Assembly (NCBI RefSeq): GCF_049446155.1
Contig: NZ_JBMSEE010000008.1
Span: 186,001 to 250,000 of the forward strand
DNA length: 64,000 nucleotides
Origin: Rivibacter sp049446155
GTDB lineage: Bacteria; Pseudomonadota; Gammaproteobacteria; Burkholderiales; Burkholderiaceae_C
Direction: 5' to 3'
The position numbers and the translations under genes were made by a program. Numbering within the stretch: position 1 is the first letter of the stretch; each line of letters starts with the position of its first letter. The notes beneath the pieces were generated by a model. It did not search any database and was not told the DNA's origin. It was given only the letters and a program-made list of their open reading frames with translations. This document shows positions 50,414-62,449 of this stretch, piece by piece.

Positions 50414-50526
50414 TTTGAAGGCGAGTGCCAAGAGTGAAGCGAGTAATCGCGGATCTCGAGGTCGACAGACCTTAAACGCTCATGGAAGTGAAGTTCACTT
50501 CAATTCTTTGAGCAAAATTCAAGATC

Positions 50527-52057
<1,531 letters not shown>

Positions 52058-52080
52058 CTGGAAATGCACTCAATTTCTTG

Positions 52081-52101
52081 CGCCCACACTTATCGGCTGT
52101 T
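52081..52101 (+). other. 3' arm of the 16S rRNA processing stem
   Basis: Pairs with 50393-50413. It starts about 24 nt after the 16S 3' end. Confidence 0.8.
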
Positions 52102-52122
52102 TTGTTGGCAACAGTGAGTGGA

Positions 52123-52169
52123 GCGTCAATCGGCTGAGCGACAGCGCTTGCGAGGCGAGCGATTGACGC
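52123..52169 (+). other. Spacer hairpin between 16S and tRNA-Ile
   Basis: GCGTCAATCG (52123-52132) and CGATTGACGC (52160-52169) are perfect 10-bp inverted repeats around a GC-rich 27-nt loop. A processing or antitermination role is possible. Confidence 0.6.
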
Positions 52170-52199
52170 AAGGCGGCCCCGAGGCTTCACAAGGTATTG

Positions 52200-52276
52200 G
52201 GGTCTGTAGCTCAGTCGGTTAGAGCACCGTCTTGATAAGGCGGGGGTCGTTGGTTCGAATCCAACCAGACCCACCA
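52200..52276 (+). tRNA. tRNA-Ile (GAT)
   Basis: A 77-nt tRNA with encoded CCA: acceptor GGGTCTG/CAGACCC, D-arm AGCTCAGTCGGTTAGAGC, anticodon loop CTTGATAAG (GAT) and T-arm GGTTCGAATCC. Usual place after 16S. Confidence 0.97.
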
Positions 52277-52284
52277 TCTTTGAT

Positions 52285-52360
52285 GGGGGATTAGCTCAGC
52301 TGGGAGAGCACCTGCTTTGCAAGCAGGGGGTCGTCGGTTCGATCCCGTCATCCTCCACCA
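52285..52360 (+). tRNA. tRNA-Ala (TGC)
   Basis: A 76-nt tRNA with encoded CCA: acceptor GGGGGAT/ATCCTCC with a G-U pair, D-arm AGCTCAGCTGGGAGAGC, anticodon loop TTTGCAA (TGC) and T-arm GGTTCGATCCC. Only 8 nt separate it from tRNA-Ile. Confidence 0.97.
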
Positions 52361-52369
52361 TCCGGTCGT

Positions 52370-52406
52370 CGCACAGTTCAGATCATGTTGTGATCTGAAC
52401 TGTGCG
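52370..52406 (+). other. Perfect 16-bp hairpin in the tRNA-Ala to 23S spacer
   Basis: CGCACAGTTCAGATCA (52370-52385) and TGATCTGAACTGTGCG (52391-52406) pair perfectly around a TGTTG loop, 10 nt after the tRNA-Ala CCA. There is no T tract, so a terminator is unlikely; a double-strand cleavage site or spacer structure is more probable. Confidence 0.75.
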
Positions 52407-52422
52407 GCCGATTTTCGGCTGT

Positions 52423-52437
52423 TGTTCTTTAACAATT
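52423..52437 (+). promoter_or_regulatory. boxA antitermination element before 23S
   Basis: TGTTCTTTAACAATT is a close match to boxA. Its last bases are part of the outer pre-23S stem. Confidence 0.8.
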
Positions 52438-52455
52438 CGTAGAGTCGAATCAGCG
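52433..52455 (+). other. 5' arm of outer pre-23S stem
   Basis: CAATTCGTAGAGTC (52433-52446) is the exact reverse complement of 55532-55545, and TCAGCG (52450-52455) of 55523-55528, with a 3-nt internal loop on each side. Confidence 0.75.
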
Positions 52456-52585
52456 TTGTCGGCGGAAACCGCGTCATGGCGGACCGTGCCGCCGGCAACA
52501 TTTTGATTGCGTCACCAGATCCAGGCGAAAGTCTGGATACGGCATGAACATTACTCTGAGACGGTCCTTGGCGCTAAGAATATAG

Positions 52586-55458
<2,873 letters not shown>

Positions 55459-55548
55459 TATATTCTTGACGCAGCAAGGTCTGTCGTCAGAGTAAATGCC
55501 GACTGGGTCGCAATCGAAATATCGCTGACAAGACTCTACGAATTGGCT

Positions 55549-55572
55549 GTATTGCAGTGTTTGCTGCAGTAC
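55549..55572 (+). other. Hairpin in the 23S-5S spacer
   Basis: GTATTGCAG (55549-55557) and CTGCAGTAC (55564-55572) form a 9-bp stem with one G-U pair, just before 5S. It may guide 5S precursor cleavage. Confidence 0.5.
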
Positions 55573-55585
55573 GGTGACCGGTTAA

Positions 55586-55699
55586 GCCTGATGACCATAG
55601 CGAGGTGGTCCCACTCCTTCCCATCCCGAACAGGACAGTGAAACGCCTCAGCGCCGATGATAGTGCGGATTCCCGTGTGAAAGTAGGACATTGTCAGGC
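55586..55699 (+). rRNA. rrf: 5S ribosomal RNA
   Basis: About 114 nt from GCCTGATGACC to GTCAGGC, whose ends pair. The internal GAACAGGACAGTGAAACGC and AGCGCCGATGATAGTG match the conserved loop regions. Confidence 0.95.
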
Positions 55700-55710
55700 T
55701 AATAACGAGA

Positions 55711-55740
55711 AACGCCCGACCAGAAATGGTCGGGCGTTTT
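55711..55740 (+). terminator. Intrinsic terminator of the rrn operon
   Basis: A 12-bp perfect stem (AACGCCCGACCA / TGGTCGGGCGTT) with a GAAA tetraloop, followed by TT and then GCTTTT, 11 nt after 5S. Confidence 0.92.
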
Positions 55741-55824
55741 GCTTTTCAAGGTGCGAGTTTCGATCCGAAATTTCGATCATCGATTCCCGTGGCCGGTCCC
55801 TGAATGGACCGGCCCTTGCAGCCC

Positions 55825-57522
55825 TCAAGCAGCGCTGCGCAGTTCCCTTCGCAGGATCTTGCCGACATTCGACTTCGGCAGTTCGTCACGGAACTCGATG
55901 TACTTCGGGCGCTTGTACGCGGTGAAGTTCTGTTTGCAGTACTCGGCCAAATCTTCCTCGGCGAGCGCCGGATCCTTCTTCACGACGTAGAGCTTGACCG
56001 CCTCGCCCGAGCGAGCGTCGGGAACACCAACCGCCGCGCATTCGAGTACGCCGGGATGCAGCGTGATGACCTGCTCGATCTCTGTCGGATAGACGTTGAA
56101 TCCCGACACCAGGATCATGTCCTTCTTGCGGTCGACGATCTTCACGTAGCCGCGCTCGTCCATCACGCCGATATCGCCCGACTTGAAGTAGCCGTCTTCG
56201 GTCATGACCTTGGCCGTCTCGTCCGGGCGATTCCAGTAGCCCGCCATCACTTGCGGGCCGCGGATACAGATCTCGCCGGGTTCGCCGAAGGGCAGGTCGC
56301 GCCCCTCGTCATCGCGGATCGCGATCTCGGTCGAAGGGATCGGCATGCCGATCGTGCCGCTGAACTCATGCACATCGAGGCGATTGCTGGTCGCCACGGG
56401 CGAGGTTTCCGACAGTCCATAGCCCTCGACCACCGGGCAGCCGGTGATCTTGAGCCACTTCTCCGCCGTGGCCTGCTGAACCGCCATCCCACCGCCGTTG
56501 GACACTACCAGCTCGGAGAAGTCGAGCCGCGCGAAGTCGGGGTCGTTTGCCAGCGCATTGAACAGCGTGTTGACGGCCGGGAACATGTTGATCTTGTGCT
56601 TGCCGAGCGTCTTGATGAGCCCGGGCAGGTCGCGCGGATTGGGGATCAGCAGGTTCGTCGCACCCAGGCGCGCGCCCATCATGTAGCAGATGGTCAGCGC
56701 AAAGATGTGATACAGGGGTAGCGCGCAGACGATCGTCAACGGTTTGCTGCCGAGCGTGTCGAGCTTCGGCTTGAACCACGCTTCCGTCTGCAAGATGTTC
56801 GCGACGACGTTGCGATGCAGCAGCGTCGCACCCTTCGACACACCCGTCGTGCCCCCGGTGTACTGCAGGAAGGCAACGTCGTTCGGACTGATCTGCGGCC
56901 GCGCCAAAGGCAGTCGCGTACCTTCCGCAATCGCCATGTTGAACCGCACGACGGTTCGTCCATCGCCTAGCGGCAGCTTGAACGGCGGCACCATCTTGCG
57001 CACATGGCGCACGACGAAGTTGACCAACTGGCCCTTCCAGAACCCAAGCTGGTCGCCCATCGAGGCAAGGATCACATGCTTGATGGGCGTGCGATCAATC
57101 ACTTCCTCGAGCGTGCCGGCAAAGTTCTCGAGGATCACGATCGCTTCCGCGCCGGAGTCCCTGAGCTGATGCTCGAGCTCGCGAGGCGTGTACAAGGGAT
57201 TCACGTTGACCACCGTGCAGCCGGCTCGCAGCACCGCGGGAATGGCGATCATGTACTGCGGCAGGTTGGGCATCATCAGTGCGACACGTGCGCCACGCTT
57301 GATACCGCGCGCCTGCAGCCACGCTGCCAACGCCGACGAAAGCTCGTCAACCTCGCGGAAGCTTAGCGGTGCGTCAAGGCAGATGGCGGCCGTTCGACTG
57401 GCGTGCTGGCTGAAGGCGCGCTCGAGCAGATCGACCAGGTTGCCTGCAGACGAGAGATCAAGCTCGGCCGGAACGTTGGGCGGATAGTTCTTCAACCAGG
57501 GCTTGACGACCTGCATGTCCAT
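55825..57522 (-). CDS. fadD: Long-chain fatty acid-CoA ligase
   Basis: FadD activates long-chain fatty acids with ATP and CoA for beta-oxidation. The 565-aa protein of the adenylate-forming family has YTGGTTGVSKGATLLHRN (P-loop; around nt 56810-56870), VEGYGLSETSPVATSN, YFKSGDIGVMDERGYVKIVDRKKDMI and the terminal catalytic Lys in GKILRRELR. The start MDMQVVKPWL has GGAG about 8 nt upstream; the open frame to 57648 is longer but lacks support. It lies convergent to the rRNA operon. Confidence 0.94.
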   Translation of the reverse strand: MDMQVVKPWLKNYPPNVPAELDLSSAGNLVDLLERAFSQHASRTAAICLDAPLSFREVDELSSALAAWLQARGIKRGARVALMMPNLPQYMIAIPAVLRAGCTVVNVNPLYTPRELEHQLRDSGAEAIVILENFAGTLEEVIDRTPIKHVILASMGDQLGFWKGQLVNFVVRHVRKMVPPFKLPLGDGRTVVRFNMAIAEGTRLPLARPQISPNDVAFLQYTGGTTGVSKGATLLHRNVVANILQTEAWFKPKLDTLGSKPLTIVCALPLYHIFALTICYMMGARLGATNLLIPNPRDLPGLIKTLGKHKINMFPAVNTLFNALANDPDFARLDFSELVVSNGGGMAVQQATAEKWLKITGCPVVEGYGLSETSPVATSNRLDVHEFSGTIGMPIPSTEIAIRDDEGRDLPFGEPGEICIRGPQVMAGYWNRPDETAKVMTEDGYFKSGDIGVMDERGYVKIVDRKKDMILVSGFNVYPTEIEQVITLHPGVLECAAVGVPDARSGEAVKLYVVKKDPALAEEDLAEYCKQNFTAYKRPKYIEFRDELPKSNVGKILRRELRSAA

Positions 57523-57580
57523 GACGGCTCCGAAGCAAGATGCACTCGAAAGGCATCTTGGTGTGCCCCCTTGAGGAGAG

Positions 57581-58327
57581 CTACGGTAATTGCACCAACG
57601 CGGGGTGTCGCCCAGGTGCCAGCGGCGCGGGATCGAACAGTGCTGCAACCATCGCGCTCTCGCGCTCGCCGATCAGGTCGAGGAAGACCTGCGCGCCGTG
57701 CATCGACTTGAAGGTGTCGAAGCCTGATTCGAGGAAGTGCTGCAACGAGCTGAGCCCGGCCACGCGTGCCGGCCCGCGCATCATCCGCAGGCTCGCGAAC
57801 AGCATCGGCATCCGCGTATAGCGGTCGAGCGCGAATCCGATCTCGCGCACCAGAGAAATCTGAGCCTCGCGATCCGTCCGGCGCCCGACGGCCTGCCATG
57901 CGCGCACGTAGTCGATCGCATCCAGCGCGCCGGCCTCTGTCGACCGCGGCAAGGCGAGCGCCATGGCGCCATCGAGCTCCTCCGAGAGCGCATGCAGGCG
58001 CGTCAACGCCTTGACGGTCGCGACAATCTCGCCCGGAAACAGCCGCACGAGCGCCGGGACGACGCGCTCAAACTGATGATCGCGTTCGGTGAAGTCCTGG
58101 GGCCCGTAGAGTTGGTCGAGGAAGAAGTGCGTCGCCGGGCCGAACCGCGTCGACGCCAGCAGGTCGGCATAGGTATGCCGAAAGCGCGCTTGCTGGAAAT
58201 GCTTGATCTCGAGGACGCGACTGGCAAGGCGCGCATCGCTCGCGCGCGCGTCGCGCTCCTGTGCCACGCGGGCCAACTCATCGAGGATCTCGTTCACCGC
58301 GGCGGCTGTCGAGGACGGTGGCGGCAT
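57581..58327 (-). CDS. FFLEELY-motif protein
   Basis: A 248-aa cytoplasmic helical protein with the segment THFFLDQLYGPQDFTERDHQFER near residues 85-107, matching the FFLxxLYGPxDFxxRDxxxxR signature of a conserved but uncharacterised proteobacterial family. The rest is helical with LVREIGFALDRYTRMPMLFASLRMMRGPARVAGLSSLQHFLESGFDTFKSM near the C-terminus (in parts). ATG 58327 is chosen over 58459, which overlaps the divergent gene. 58 nt downstream of it is fadD, in the same direction. Confidence 0.75.
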   Translation of the reverse strand: MPPPSSTAAAVNEILDELARVAQERDARASDARLASRVLEIKHFQQARFRHTYADLLASTRFGPATHFFLDQLYGPQDFTERDHQFERVVPALVRLFPGEIVATVKALTRLHALSEELDGAMALALPRSTEAGALDAIDYVRAWQAVGRRTDREAQISLVREIGFALDRYTRMPMLFASLRMMRGPARVAGLSSLQHFLESGFDTFKSMHGAQVFLDLIGERESAMVAALFDPAPLAPGRHPALVQLP

Positions 58328-58425
58328 GCTGTGGCGTGTCGGGCGTCGTGTGGGGGTATGCCAGGAGGCCAAATAGAGGCACTCGCCGAATGCCTTCCTG
58401 GCGAATGATGCAACACTCGCCCGCC

Positions 58426-58998
58426 ATGCCGAATCTTCGTGAACCCGCCATGCCTGCACCCGCGGTGCCGGCTGCCCGCGGCGTCCCGCAGCCCACCCGT
58501 CGTCGTCTACTGCAGCTAGGCGCCGGTGCCGCCGTCGCGCTCGCCCTGGCGGGCACTGGCGCCGCGCTGTGGTCGCCAGGATGGCGCGAGGGGCGCTTGA
58601 GCCCGACGGCCCGGGCGCTGTTCGCCAGTGTCGGCGGCGTTGTTCTCGAGGGCAGCCTGCCCGCCGATCCCGTCGACCGCGAGCGGGCGCTATCCGGGAT
58701 GGTCGAGCGGCTCGAAGCCGCCCTCGCCGGCCTGCCGCACGCTACGCGCGCGCAGCTCTCGCAGTTGCTGGGCCTGCTGCAGATCGGTCCTGCGCGACGC
58801 TGGCTGTGCGGCCTCGACAAGCCTTGGACCGATGCCGCCCCGCACGACGTCGAGCGAGCCCTCGTGCGCATGCGCACGGCCGACGATGCGCTGCGTCAGC
58901 AGGTCTATCAGGCGCTGCGCAGCCTCGTCAGTGCCAGCTACTTCAGCGCTCCGGAAACCTGGGCCCAACTCGGCTACCTCGGGCCGGTCGCGCTGTGA
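58426..58998 (+). CDS. Tat-exported small subunit, gluconate 2-dehydrogenase subunit 3-like
   Basis: A 190-aa protein with a twin-arginine signal (TRRRLLQLGAGAAVALALAGTGAAL near residues 21-45). The mature part is helical (LSPTARALFASVGGVVLEGSLPAD, LSQLLGLLQIGPARRWLCG, QQVYQALRSLVSASYFSAPETWAQLGYLGPVAL), resembling the gamma/subunit-3 chaperone subunits that escort GMC flavoproteins through the Tat pathway. The next gene is such a GMC enzyme and overlaps by GTGA. Several in-frame ATGs (58390, 58405, 58450) make the start uncertain. Confidence 0.72.
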   Translation: MPNLREPAMPAPAVPAARGVPQPTRRRLLQLGAGAAVALALAGTGAALWSPGWREGRLSPTARALFASVGGVVLEGSLPADPVDRERALSGMVERLEAALAGLPHATRAQLSQLLGLLQIGPARRWLCGLDKPWTDAAPHDVERALVRMRTADDALRQQVYQALRSLVSASYFSAPETWAQLGYLGPVAL

Positions 58999-60623
58999 GC
59001 CGCCTGCCCGATCCGATCCGCGAAGGCCTCGACCGCGGCTGGAAGGTCTTCGGCGGCTCGCACGCCGGCGCGCGTGCGTGGCCGTCGACGGCCATGAGCT
59101 GCGACGTGGCCATCATCGGCAGCGGCGCCGGCGCAGGTATCACCGCCGAGCTGCTCACGCAGGCAGGCCTGGACGTGGTGCTGGTGGAGGAAGGGCCGCT
59201 CAAGTCGAGCAGCGACTTCCGCCAGCTCGAAAGCGACGCCTACCCGACGCTCTACCAGGACAGCGCCGCCCGCAAGACCGCCGACCAGGCGATCAACATC
59301 CTGCAGGGGCGCTGCGTCGGTGGCTCGACCACCGTCAACTGGACCAGTTCGTTCCGCACGCCCGAGGCCACGCTGGCGTACTGGCAATCCGAGTTCGGCG
59401 CCGGTGACGATTACCGCGCCGAGGCGCTTGCACCGTGGTTCGAGCAAGCCGAACGCCGCCTGAACATCGGGCCCTGGCTGGCGCCGCCGAACGAGAACAA
59501 CGACCTTCTGCGCCGCGGCGCCGCTGCGCTCGGCATCCCGGCCGCCGCGATACGGCGCAACGTGCGCGGCTGCTGGAATCTCGGCTCGTGCGGCATGGGC
59601 TGCCCGACCAACGCCAAGCAGTCGATGCTGGTGACCACGATCCCGGCCGCGCTCGATCGCGGCGCTCGACTGTTGGTCGAAACCCGTGCCGAGCGGCTGG
59701 AGCTGCGCGGTGATCGCATCGAGGCGCTGCAGTGCGTCGCGGTCGAGCCTGACGGCCAGGCGCGTGACGGTCCCCGACTGCGCATCGTCGCGAAGCACTT
59801 CGTCGTCGCGGGCGGCGCGATCAACTCGCCGGCGCTGCTGATGCGTTCCGAGCTGCCCGATCCGCACCAGCGGCTGGGGCGACGCACGTTCTTGCATCCT
59901 GTCGTGATCTCGGCCGCTCACTTCGACCAGAAGGTCGAGGGCTGGGCGGGCGCCCCCCAGACGATCTACTCCGACCACTTCCTCGAGACGCAGCCGATCG
60001 ACGGGCCGATCGGTTACAAGCTCGAGGCGCCGCCCATCCATCCGGTGATCTTCGCGTCGACCTTGCCCGGCATCGGGCCGGAGATGGCGGAGCAGCTCGC
60101 GGCGCTGCCGCGTACGCACGTGCTGCTCGCCTTGCTGCGCGACGGCTTTCATCGCGAGTCGCCCGGCGGCCAGGTACGGCTTCGCGGTGACGGCAGCCCC
60201 GTACTCGACTATCCGCTGACCGACTTCGTGATGGAAGGCGCGCGCCGCGCGCTGCTGTCGATGGCCGAGATCCAGTTCGCGGCCGGTGCGCGCGAGGTCC
60301 AACCGGTGCACGAGCGCGCTCATGCCTACCGCAGCTGGGCCGAAGCGCGGCAGGCGATCGCGAGCCTGCCGATGAAGCCCTTGATGACGCGCGTCGTCAG
60401 CGCCCACGTGATGGGTGGCTGTGGCTTGGCCGGCGACGCCAGCCGAGGCGTCGTCCGCCCGGACGGCCGCCATTGGCAGCTCGAGAACCTGTCGGTGCAC
60501 GACGGCTCGGTGTTCCCGACGAGCATTGGCGCCAATCCGCAGCTGTCGATCTACGGCATCGTCAACCGCATGGCCACGCTGCTCGCGCGAAGTCTCGCGG
60601 GCCGTGCCGTGCAGCTTGCCTGA
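58995..60623 (+). CDS. GMC-family FAD-dependent oxidoreductase
   Basis: A 542-aa flavoprotein of the glucose-methanol-choline family. The FAD-binding VAIIGSGAGAGITAELL lies at residues 38-54; GGSTTVNWTSSFRTP near residue 110; and catalytic HVMGGCGLAGD (His) and DGSVFPTSIGANPQLSIYG (Asn) near the C-terminus. A Cys-rich GCWNLGSCGMGCPTNAKQS near residues 193-211 is shared with long-chain alcohol oxidases and iron-sulfur GMC dehydrogenases. No signal peptide of its own, so export with the Tat subunit upstream is inferred. GTG start overlaps that gene. Substrate unknown; an alcohol is likely. Confidence 0.85.
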   Translation: MSRLPDPIREGLDRGWKVFGGSHAGARAWPSTAMSCDVAIIGSGAGAGITAELLTQAGLDVVLVEEGPLKSSSDFRQLESDAYPTLYQDSAARKTADQAINILQGRCVGGSTTVNWTSSFRTPEATLAYWQSEFGAGDDYRAEALAPWFEQAERRLNIGPWLAPPNENNDLLRRGAAALGIPAAAIRRNVRGCWNLGSCGMGCPTNAKQSMLVTTIPAALDRGARLLVETRAERLELRGDRIEALQCVAVEPDGQARDGPRLRIVAKHFVVAGGAINSPALLMRSELPDPHQRLGRRTFLHPVVISAAHFDQKVEGWAGAPQTIYSDHFLETQPIDGPIGYKLEAPPIHPVIFASTLPGIGPEMAEQLAALPRTHVLLALLRDGFHRESPGGQVRLRGDGSPVLDYPLTDFVMEGARRALLSMAEIQFAAGAREVQPVHERAHAYRSWAEARQAIASLPMKPLMTRVVSAHVMGGCGLAGDASRGVVRPDGRHWQLENLSVHDGSVFPTSIGANPQLSIYGIVNRMATLLARSLAGRAVQLA

Positions 60624-60634
60624 GCGGCGCAGCG

Positions 60635-61585
60635 ATGCTGGCGCGGTTGCAACGCTTCACCCAGCTGGTGCTGTTGCTGCTGGCGGCCGCGTGGGCCGGC
60701 GCGGCGCTGTCGCGCGGCCACCCCTGGATCGCCGCGATCGGCGCGGCGCTGATCCTCGGCAGCTTCGTCATGGTCCTGGCGTTCGAGTTCGTGCTCGTCG
60801 CGCTCGTGCATGGAGACGATCCGGCGCCGCGGCCGTCACCGTGGGCGCTGCTGCGTGCCTGGCTGACGGAGTGCATCACATCGGCACGCGTGTTCGGCTG
60901 GTGGCAGCCGTGGCGTGCGGCGCGCTGGCCGGATCTCGATCACTCGGCGGCCGCAACCGGCCTCGTGTTCGTGCATGGCTATGTCTGCAACCGTGGCTTC
61001 TGGACGCCGTGGATGGAGCGCTGCCATCGCGAAGGCCGACCCTTCGTGGCGGTGAGCCTCGAGCCCGTGTTCGGCAGCATCGACGCGATGACGCCATCGA
61101 TCGACGCCGCGGTCAGGCGGCTTCAACACGCGACCGGACGCGCGCCGATCATCGTTGCGCACAGCATGGGCGGGCTCGCGGTGAGGGCGTGGCTGGCCGA
61201 CATGGCCGGAGCCGCGCAGCGCGTCGCCCATATCGTGACGATCGGGACGCCCCATGCCGGCACCTGGCTCGCGCGCTGGGGCCTCACGCACAACGCGCGG
61301 CAGATGCGTCCGGGTTCCGACTGGCTACGAGCCCTCGCGGCCAAGGAAGAGCGCCGGGGCCTGACGCGCGAGCGCAGGCGCTTCACGTGCTTTCATGGGC
61401 ATGCCGACAACATCGTGTTCCCGCCGCGCCGCGCGGTGATCGACGGCGCCGCGGTTCACCACCTGCCGGCGACGCCCCACGTCGCGATGGCCTATCACCC
61501 TGCCGTGGTGGCCGAGGTCGAGCGGCTGCTGCACTCGGCCGATGCGCTGACCGACAAGGGCGCTATCGCTTCGGCAACGGGCTGA
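60635..61585 (+). CDS. Lipase-like alpha/beta hydrolase with N-terminal membrane helices
   Basis: A 316-aa protein with two N-terminal hydrophobic helices (about residues 8-26 and 30-58) and a triacylglycerol-lipase-like domain. Motifs: LVFVHGYVCNRGFW near residue 110 (oxyanion), nucleophile IIVAHSMGGLAVRAWL near residue 170, VTIGTPHAGTWLAR near residue 206, FHGHADNIVFPP with Asp, and TPHVAMAYHP with His. The triad is complete. It lies 11 nt after the GMC gene, and its last 91 nt overlap the convergent membrane-protein gene. Confidence 0.83.
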   Translation: MLARLQRFTQLVLLLLAAAWAGAALSRGHPWIAAIGAALILGSFVMVLAFEFVLVALVHGDDPAPRPSPWALLRAWLTECITSARVFGWWQPWRAARWPDLDHSAAATGLVFVHGYVCNRGFWTPWMERCHREGRPFVAVSLEPVFGSIDAMTPSIDAAVRRLQHATGRAPIIVAHSMGGLAVRAWLADMAGAAQRVAHIVTIGTPHAGTWLARWGLTHNARQMRPGSDWLRALAAKEERRGLTRERRRFTCFHGHADNIVFPPRRAVIDGAAVHHLPATPHVAMAYHPAVVAEVERLLHSADALTDKGAIASATG

Positions 61586-62370
61586 TCGGCCGGCTGCGTG
61601 CTCCGCGCCGCGGCATGCGCGAGCCAGCCGATGCAGGCGCCCAGCATGACATGGCTTAGCGCCATGCCGCCGAACCAACCGGCGGTGGCGTGCCAGATCG
61701 CTGCGTCGGCCACCCCGGCGCACTCTGCCAGCGCGTAGAGCCCCAGCGCGACCAGCCACTGCCGACCCGCCAGGCCGCGGCTCGGCAGGCCCCAGACGAC
61801 CAGCGGCATCAGCACCACGGGCAGGCACTGGAGCGCCAGCATCCAGCGCAAATCGTCCACGCCGGCGCCCAGCGTCCATGCGGCCGGCCCGGCCAGCGCG
61901 GCGATGGCCAACGGCGCCGTGCGCGCCGCCATCGGCCCCAGCCGCTCGGCCACGAAGATGAGCGACAGCACGCAGCTGGCACTGCCGATCAGCGCGTGCA
62001 CGAACATGAAGCGCCGGTCATCGGGCTGGGCGTGGTAGCTCGCGCCAGCCACGGCGGCCATGGCCACCAGCGAAAAGAACAGCGCCCACGCGCCCATCAG
62101 CGCCCCGAGATGGCGCCGGCGAGCACAGGCCGCGCTGCCGAACACCGCTGCCGCCAGCAGAGGCAGGTGGCTCCAGACATTGGCGGCGCCGGACTGACCC
62201 AGCGCATCGGCTTGCCGGTGGGCATCGGCCGCCAGCGGAACCGCACCATGCGCAAGCAGGCCCGCCGTCCCAGCGAGAAGCGTCGCGCCCATCATCACCT
62301 TCGCGGCGAGCCGCGACATCTGCTGTGCAGGCTTCGCGCGGCCATCGATGACGGGACTGCTTTCGTTCAT
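61495..62370 (-). CDS. Polytopic membrane protein, unknown function
   Basis: A 291-aa protein with about eight hydrophobic segments and no family I recognise. A short polar start (MNESSPVIDGRAKPAQQ) precedes VMMGATLLAGTAGLLAHGAVPL; a conserved-looking pair is DDRRFMFVHALIGSASCVLSLIFVAERLG and AIWHATAGWFGGMALSHVMLGACIGWLAHA, with several intramembrane His. The C-terminal 30 residues are Ser/Ala-rich and antisense to the hydrolase gene. ATG 62370 is chosen; the frame extends to 62409. Confidence 0.65.
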   Translation of the reverse strand: MNESSPVIDGRAKPAQQMSRLAAKVMMGATLLAGTAGLLAHGAVPLAADAHRQADALGQSGAANVWSHLPLLAAAVFGSAACARRRHLGALMGAWALFFSLVAMAAVAGASYHAQPDDRRFMFVHALIGSASCVLSLIFVAERLGPMAARTAPLAIAALAGPAAWTLGAGVDDLRWMLALQCLPVVLMPLVVWGLPSRGLAGRQWLVALGLYALAECAGVADAAIWHATAGWFGGMALSHVMLGACIGWLAHAAARSTQPADQPVAEAIAPLSVSASAECSSRSTSATTAG

Positions 62371-62449
62371 GCAGACCAGTGTCGGCCGCACGAATCCGCC
62401 CGACATCACCCATTGGGTGGCACCCCGAAGGGGGATGGCTTCGCGCCGA

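Larger units (their letters stand above)
50072..50526 (+). other. rrn promoter and leader region (455 nt, no protein gene)
   Basis: Between ptsI and 16S rRNA lie a possible upstream promoter, two near-identical promoters about 110 bp apart, a boxA and the 5' arm of the 16S processing stem. Three CTTCGCT copies follow the three -10 elements. No open frame here looks coding. Confidence 0.85.
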
